Part shown: piece by piece, positions 59,725 to 64,000 of the stretch
Position numbering within the stretch: the stretch's first letter is position 1
How the letters are laid out: each line of letters opens with the position of its first letter
Assembly (NCBI GenBank): GCA_018398765.1
Contig: JAHBMJ010002042.1
Span: 42,595-106,594, forward strand
Origin: Chromera velia
Taxonomy: Eukaryota > Sar > Chromeraceae
DNA length: 64,000 nt
Direction: 5' to 3'
Notes under the pieces: generated by a model
Databases searched by the model: none
Told to the model about the DNA's origin: nothing
The model's input: the letters and a program-made list of their open reading frames with translations, nothing else
Translations under genes and position numbers: made by a program

Positions 59725-61074
59725 TGTAAAGCTTTAAAAAAAGAAAACTCAGGCCAGTTTTCTTTCTTTCTTTCTTTAAATCTTTAGTAACTTTATAAAT
59801 GAAAATCACATTCAAATGAAAGGTTTGATACTAGGTTGCTAGCATACAGACTAGCATATGCAGCCATTATAAACAGTTCATTCAATGCAATTAATATAAA
59901 AAAAATCACTGTCTTCAACATGTAGATAGATGCGTGGCGCCAAGGATAGAATTCAATGAATTTTTGCTTTAAAAGCACGCCGATCGAGCTAGCGATCGGA
60001 TCTTTCTCTAAGTTTTTTTCAAGCTATCAGTGGCCGCCGGCTAGGCCGCCAGAGTGGCCAAACATATATACATACATGCATGCACATTCTTTCAGTACGC
60101 ATCTCCAAGTACTGATACGCATATAGTAGAGAAGAGGCCATGCAGGCAGCGCGAGGCAGCGATGCACACAGCAGAGAAAAACAGGAGGGAGGAGATTGTC
60201 TTCTTTTAAGTGTTCTTTGTTCTTTCCTGTTTTTGAAGGAGATGAAGGGGAAAAATAAAAAAACCGTCGTACTCCGAAAGTTATATATGATCCCCGCGTT
60301 TAGAACGGACCGGCGTTGGACATTCGACACTTCCTGAGCGCGTGTGTTCACGAAAGAGCAGAATAAAGAGACGACTCTGCTTTTCAACTAGCGTAAAGAC
60401 ATCAACAGCAGCGTGTGAAAGTTGTAGTTGAGACTATGTTGGATAACCAGAAAAAAAGAAAAAAAATTGAGACTGTGCTTGATATTTTAGGGAATAAAAT
60501 TGCTATACTTGTATTATTTTATATTATATTTAGGGTTTAAAACGTTCTGGACTTATAAAAGGTTTAGTAAACAACCTAGTCTTTCTATTTGATACTATTT
60601 GAATGAAAGAGGGGACCTAATTTGGCTTGCTTTCCTAATAAAGCTTTAAACAAAGTCTACAAAGAAAACTCGGACAAACTTCTTTCTTTCTTTCTTTTTA
60701 ACTTTAAAGTACATGGCCTAGTTTACGTCTAGCTGTCTGACAGTTTTTGTGCAGTTTCTCTTTTGAAATTGCGCGTATTAGTATGCGTTATCACACCTAA
60801 CTTCAAGTAACCTAAGGCAAATACTACCATACATGTCGTATTTCAGTAAACATCTATGACAAACTGCTTATCGCAAAGTGCATAGATATTAGAGACAAAA
60901 CGGCGACTAGAACGGCGACAGTGCTCGACGCTAGGCTCGAGGGCACAAATAAATCACTTATCACTTTACTTATTAGATATTACGAACGGTGGCCATAGCG
61001 TAAAGAGTCGAAGCGAACTAAAGTGAAAGTGATGGAAGTGGATGAAGTTACACATACACACACACACACACACA

Positions 61075-61115
<41 letters not shown>

Positions 61116-61234
61116 AGAATAAGAAGGAAGAAGAATTAACAAAAAACAACAGAAAAAACTCAAAGAAACATGTTGTGTTCTAAAAAAACCAACTGAATTT
61201 AAGGCCGAGAAAAAGCTTTTAAATCACCTGATGC
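59725..61234. other. Intergenic region with a duplicated segment of about 70 bp and microsatellites
   Basis: AAAGCTTTAAA, GAAAACTC and CTTTCTTTCTTTCTTT-containing segments occur twice in the same order (about 59727-59790 and 60643-60715). (CA)n-(GA)n lies at 61055-61110. The sequence is AT-rich at 60420-60720. No gene was recognised. Confidence 0.5.
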
Positions 61235-61941
61235 TTAGCTTTTTGTTCTTTCACTAATTCGGAGCCATACTTCTGATAGAACTAAGTGAAGCAAAAAAAT
61301 ACCGGACCCCCCTTGCCAGAGAAACAAAGGCGCCCAATCTGCTATCATCGCCTTTTTCTTGCAGATCTCTTCGGCCGAAATCCCTTCCAGAATAGCCTTC
61401 ACGTGGCGTTCCTTCCCATCGGGAATCGTGACCACCATGTCCTCCCACGGAAAGCCCAGAGCTCGGAATGGCAATTCCTGCATGAATGCATAGGAAGGCA
61501 GGGGAATGAATGTGCACACGGGTGCATGCAAAAGGCCCTTCCTTCTTGCTGTTCTCAAAAACGTGATCAGGCAGGCAGCTTTGAACGGGTTTTCATTTCC
61601 CAAAAACCGCCCGATGGCTCCTGTTTCGCATCGCGAAAGTGTCATCATGCTTTTCACATGAGTAAAATGGCACACGTACCTGTGTGAAGTCCTTCTTGTC
61701 AAAAACGACAGGGATGCAGTTGTGCGCCATCACGTCGTAAATGCGTGCCGACCAGCTGCCCCACCCCTGTGGACAGAAGCAGAAGATGGAATTTCTCATG
61801 ACATCGTCCGCGTCGTGTCCTGAGTCCATCGTGGTCACCTGCATGCGTTAATTGCGTGCATGGTGTGAGCTCGTACGTACACGCGTCTCAAGAAAAATAC
61901 GTAGATTTTTGAATGTATGCCCCCCCCACGCAGAGGGAGAG

Positions 61942-62007
<66 letters not shown>

Positions 62008-62282
62008 GTCGGGGTGGGTTAGCCTCTAAGACATCAATTCGAACAGAGGAAGGGCAGCCCCTCCTATCCAATCCCAAAACCTCGCACAGATTCTCAGATA
62101 CTTTATTTACGCCACCATACACGAATGCTCACTCAGAAACACACATTACCATGCTTTCTCTCTGCTTCTCTGTTTGAATGTGAGCGCGTAAGAGAGTGAG
62201 CCAGTAGGTGGGTAAGTGGCTGAGTGAATGAGTGAGTAGCTTATGTAAGTATGCACTTCACGGCCGCATCCTTTTGTCTTCT

Positions 62283-62321
<39 letters not shown>

Positions 62322-62533
62322 GTCTCCTCTCTCTCTTGTCTTCTCTCTCTCTCGTCTGTCTCTTTCTCTCTCTCTCTTTCTCTCTTGTCTTCTCTCTCTC
62401 TCTCACTCTCTCTCTCTCTCTCGCTCACTCTCTCACTCACTCACTCACTCACTGACTCACTGACTCACTCACTCACTCTCTCTCACTCTCTCACTCTCTC
62501 AGTCTCTCACTCACTCACTCACTCACTCACTCA

Positions 62534-62570
<37 letters not shown>

Positions 62571-63565
62571 TCTCTCTGTCTCTCTCACTCTCTCAGAGAG
62601 AAACCCAACCGACGAATGCTAACCAGAATGCGAGGATCTTGTCCGTTGCCGAACATCTCAAACAAAGCCTGCCGGACTCCATGCGAATACGCCCAGTCCT
62701 TTAGCACAGTGCCTGCAAAATATGCGAGATACTTCGCTTGCTGCTTCTGACACTGCCTTGTTAGCGGCTGCGAAAAGCGCGAAAAGCTGCCGCCGTTGTT
62801 TCCGTCTAGGTGCCACTGCCTTCCAATCGTACAAGGAACAATGACTGCATTGTACTCTGGACCTTGATAGCCCACAAAAAGGCTGTGGCTTAAACGCTCC
62901 GGAATTTCTGGATGAACGTTCCAGCCGTAGTCGTACGGAAAGACGAAGAGATGATCGCGACCTCCGTGGCGCTTCCATGTTGGCCGTGCCTCAAGTGCAT
63001 CCAGGAGAGGCTTGAAAACATTCTCATAATAAATTTCGTACACTTCGAGCACCGGCTGGCCTTCAGGCGTTACAGGACACCCTTTCGATTTCGGAATTCC
63101 GTCACTGTAGCAGAGGTGAAGATCTATGATGGAAAACTGGGGAACCACAAAGACCTTTGCCGTAGACGGGTCCGTCGTGAGAAAGTCTCTGTCCTGGAGA
63201 GCGCCAATGAAAAGCGTTTCAAGAGAATAGTCTCCCATGACCCCATATTCCAGGACTTCGTAGCCGTTCCAGCACATTGCACTTTCACAGCGAGAGCGTC
63301 CTTCGTTTATGAGCTCAAGCGAATCGTAAATGTATATCCCCCCAGCTCGAGACAAAGCTTCCACATTTTCGAGTGCTTGTTTCAACACTTGTGTCACTTG
63401 TGGACCTTTCAAATCCGTCAAAGAAGATTCCAGGGGTACTGGAGAGAGATTTGGCTGTGGACGGGTCCCTCGGACACTGAACAGTGCACTGAAAAGTACG
63501 ACAGTGAGAGCACACACAAAAAACAGAGCAATAGAGCTCAGTCGTGAGTTAGTTAAACCTCTCAT
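61235..63565 (-). CDS. Exostosin-like (GT47-type) glycosyltransferase, three exons
   Basis: Exon 1 is 62624-63565 (ATG 63565, ends ATT CTG/GTTAGC), exon 2 is 61680-61838 (acceptor GCATGCAG, donor CAG/GTACGT), and exon 3 is 61235-61477 (acceptor TTCATGCAG, stop TAA). All junctions are phase 0, giving about 447 residues. Residues 10-30 form one membrane anchor (IALFFVCALTVVLFSALF), so this is a type II Golgi-type protein. Family features: IYIYDSLELINEG near the start, AKVFVVPQFS, DHLFVFPYDYGWN, and in exon 2 NSIFCFCPQGWGSWSARIYD with HNCIPVVF, the nucleotide-sugar binding end of exostosins. Exon 3 supplies the last helices (EEICKKKAMIADWAPLFLW); its final 30 residues are unusual and could include an unspliced intron. 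Members transfer sugars to cell-surface or wall polysaccharides; the substrate cannot be told. Confidence 0.85.
61839..62623 (-). repeat. Intron 1 of the exostosin gene, packed with microsatellites
   Basis: (CA)n-(GA)n at about 61945-62010, (CT)n at 62288-62320 and again 62360-62420, and (CTCA)n/(ACTC)n at 62430-62540, followed by (CT)n to 62590. Frames through it encode Ser/Leu repeats only. Confidence 0.85.
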
Positions 63566-64000
63566 CGCTGTGCGTATTGCACGAACCGTAGATCCGGAGC
63601 TTGAATCGCACGGTCAGGTCATCAGCTTGTTCTGTTGAAGTAAATATCAATCGAGACGATCGAAAATGGTGGAAGAGGGGGGAGGTCGTGCAATGATGTG
63701 CAATGTCGTGCTTAATCTCTCGGATACGGATCGAGGCGGCACGTGGATTCAAATCACTTCAAATCTCGTGAAAATTATTGAAAATGATGGTGAAATGCAC
63801 AAGAATCGCCTCGGTTGGCGAAACGCATGCATGCACGTCGATCATTTCGCGTGCGTCGCGGCTATCGCCGCGATTCGCCGGATAGGAAGCCGAATATTCC
63901 TTTGACGCAAACCTGCCTGAGGCCGGAGGCTGCCTCAGTGCAGCCTCACACCACCTAACTATATAGAAGTCTGATCTGCCCACTAATAAAGTTTTTTTTT
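63566..64000. other. Region upstream of the exostosin gene
   Basis: This probably holds the promoter and 5' UTR of the minus-strand exostosin gene. A GCGATT/CGCGATTCG-rich stretch lies at 63850-63890 and a TAATAAAG(T)n string sits at the window's right edge. No gene was recognised. Confidence 0.4.

Overview
The window looks like nuclear DNA of a protist with an intron-rich, repeat-rich genome. Genes are split by GT-AG introns full of microsatellites, coding exons carry very long Ser/Pro/Gly/Glu low-complexity runs, and LTR and non-LTR retroelements are present. A chromerid or related alveolate alga (Chromera-like) is my best guess. That is an inference from style; no marker gene in the window proves it. 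The sequence also holds one ambiguous base (about 38813).

Layout, left to right. (1) 1-3136, minus: the 5' part of a gene with an N-terminal calponin-homology-like domain, running off the left edge. (2) 3137-8392: AT-rich intergenic DNA, with a region of about 3.1 kb bounded by short inverted repeats (4479-7610) and one unrecognised ORF. (3) 8393-24140, minus: one giant gene. I assembled it from four exons whose reading phases agree at all three introns, giving about 4,724 residues of almost entirely low-complexity protein. (4) 25089-37464, minus: a coiled-coil protein of about 900 residues spread over more than 20 small exons. (5) 39127-44210, minus: a SAM-dependent methyltransferase of the GSTCD / Methyltransf_32 type, with an insertion of more than 400 residues in its catalytic domain. 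(6) 45032-47310, plus: a two-exon type II membrane protein, probably a glycosyltransferase, head-to-head with the methyltransferase. (7) 48640-49260: a tandem repeat of about 0.2 kb. (8) 49446-50310, minus: a decayed MYND zinc-finger gene. (9) 51342-57989, minus: a full-length but dead Ty3/gypsy chromovirus with two LTRs. (10) 58260-59724, minus: a 5'-truncated LINE fragment. (11) 61235-63565, minus: a three-exon exostosin-type (GT47-like) glycosyltransferase.

The genes do not form an obvious pathway. The two glycosyltransferase-like genes could both act in the Golgi. The CH-domain and coiled-coil proteins could be cytoskeletal. The most unusual pattern is that several intronic minisatellites begin at, or abut, a splice site, so every repeat unit carries a copy of splice-site sequence: 28 bp x7 at 34017-34212, 32 bp x about 13 at 42863-43286, 40 bp x3 at 12617-12737, and a short GTCAGTCC run at about 28335-28371. 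Exon boundaries were found by eye and may be off by one base in places.
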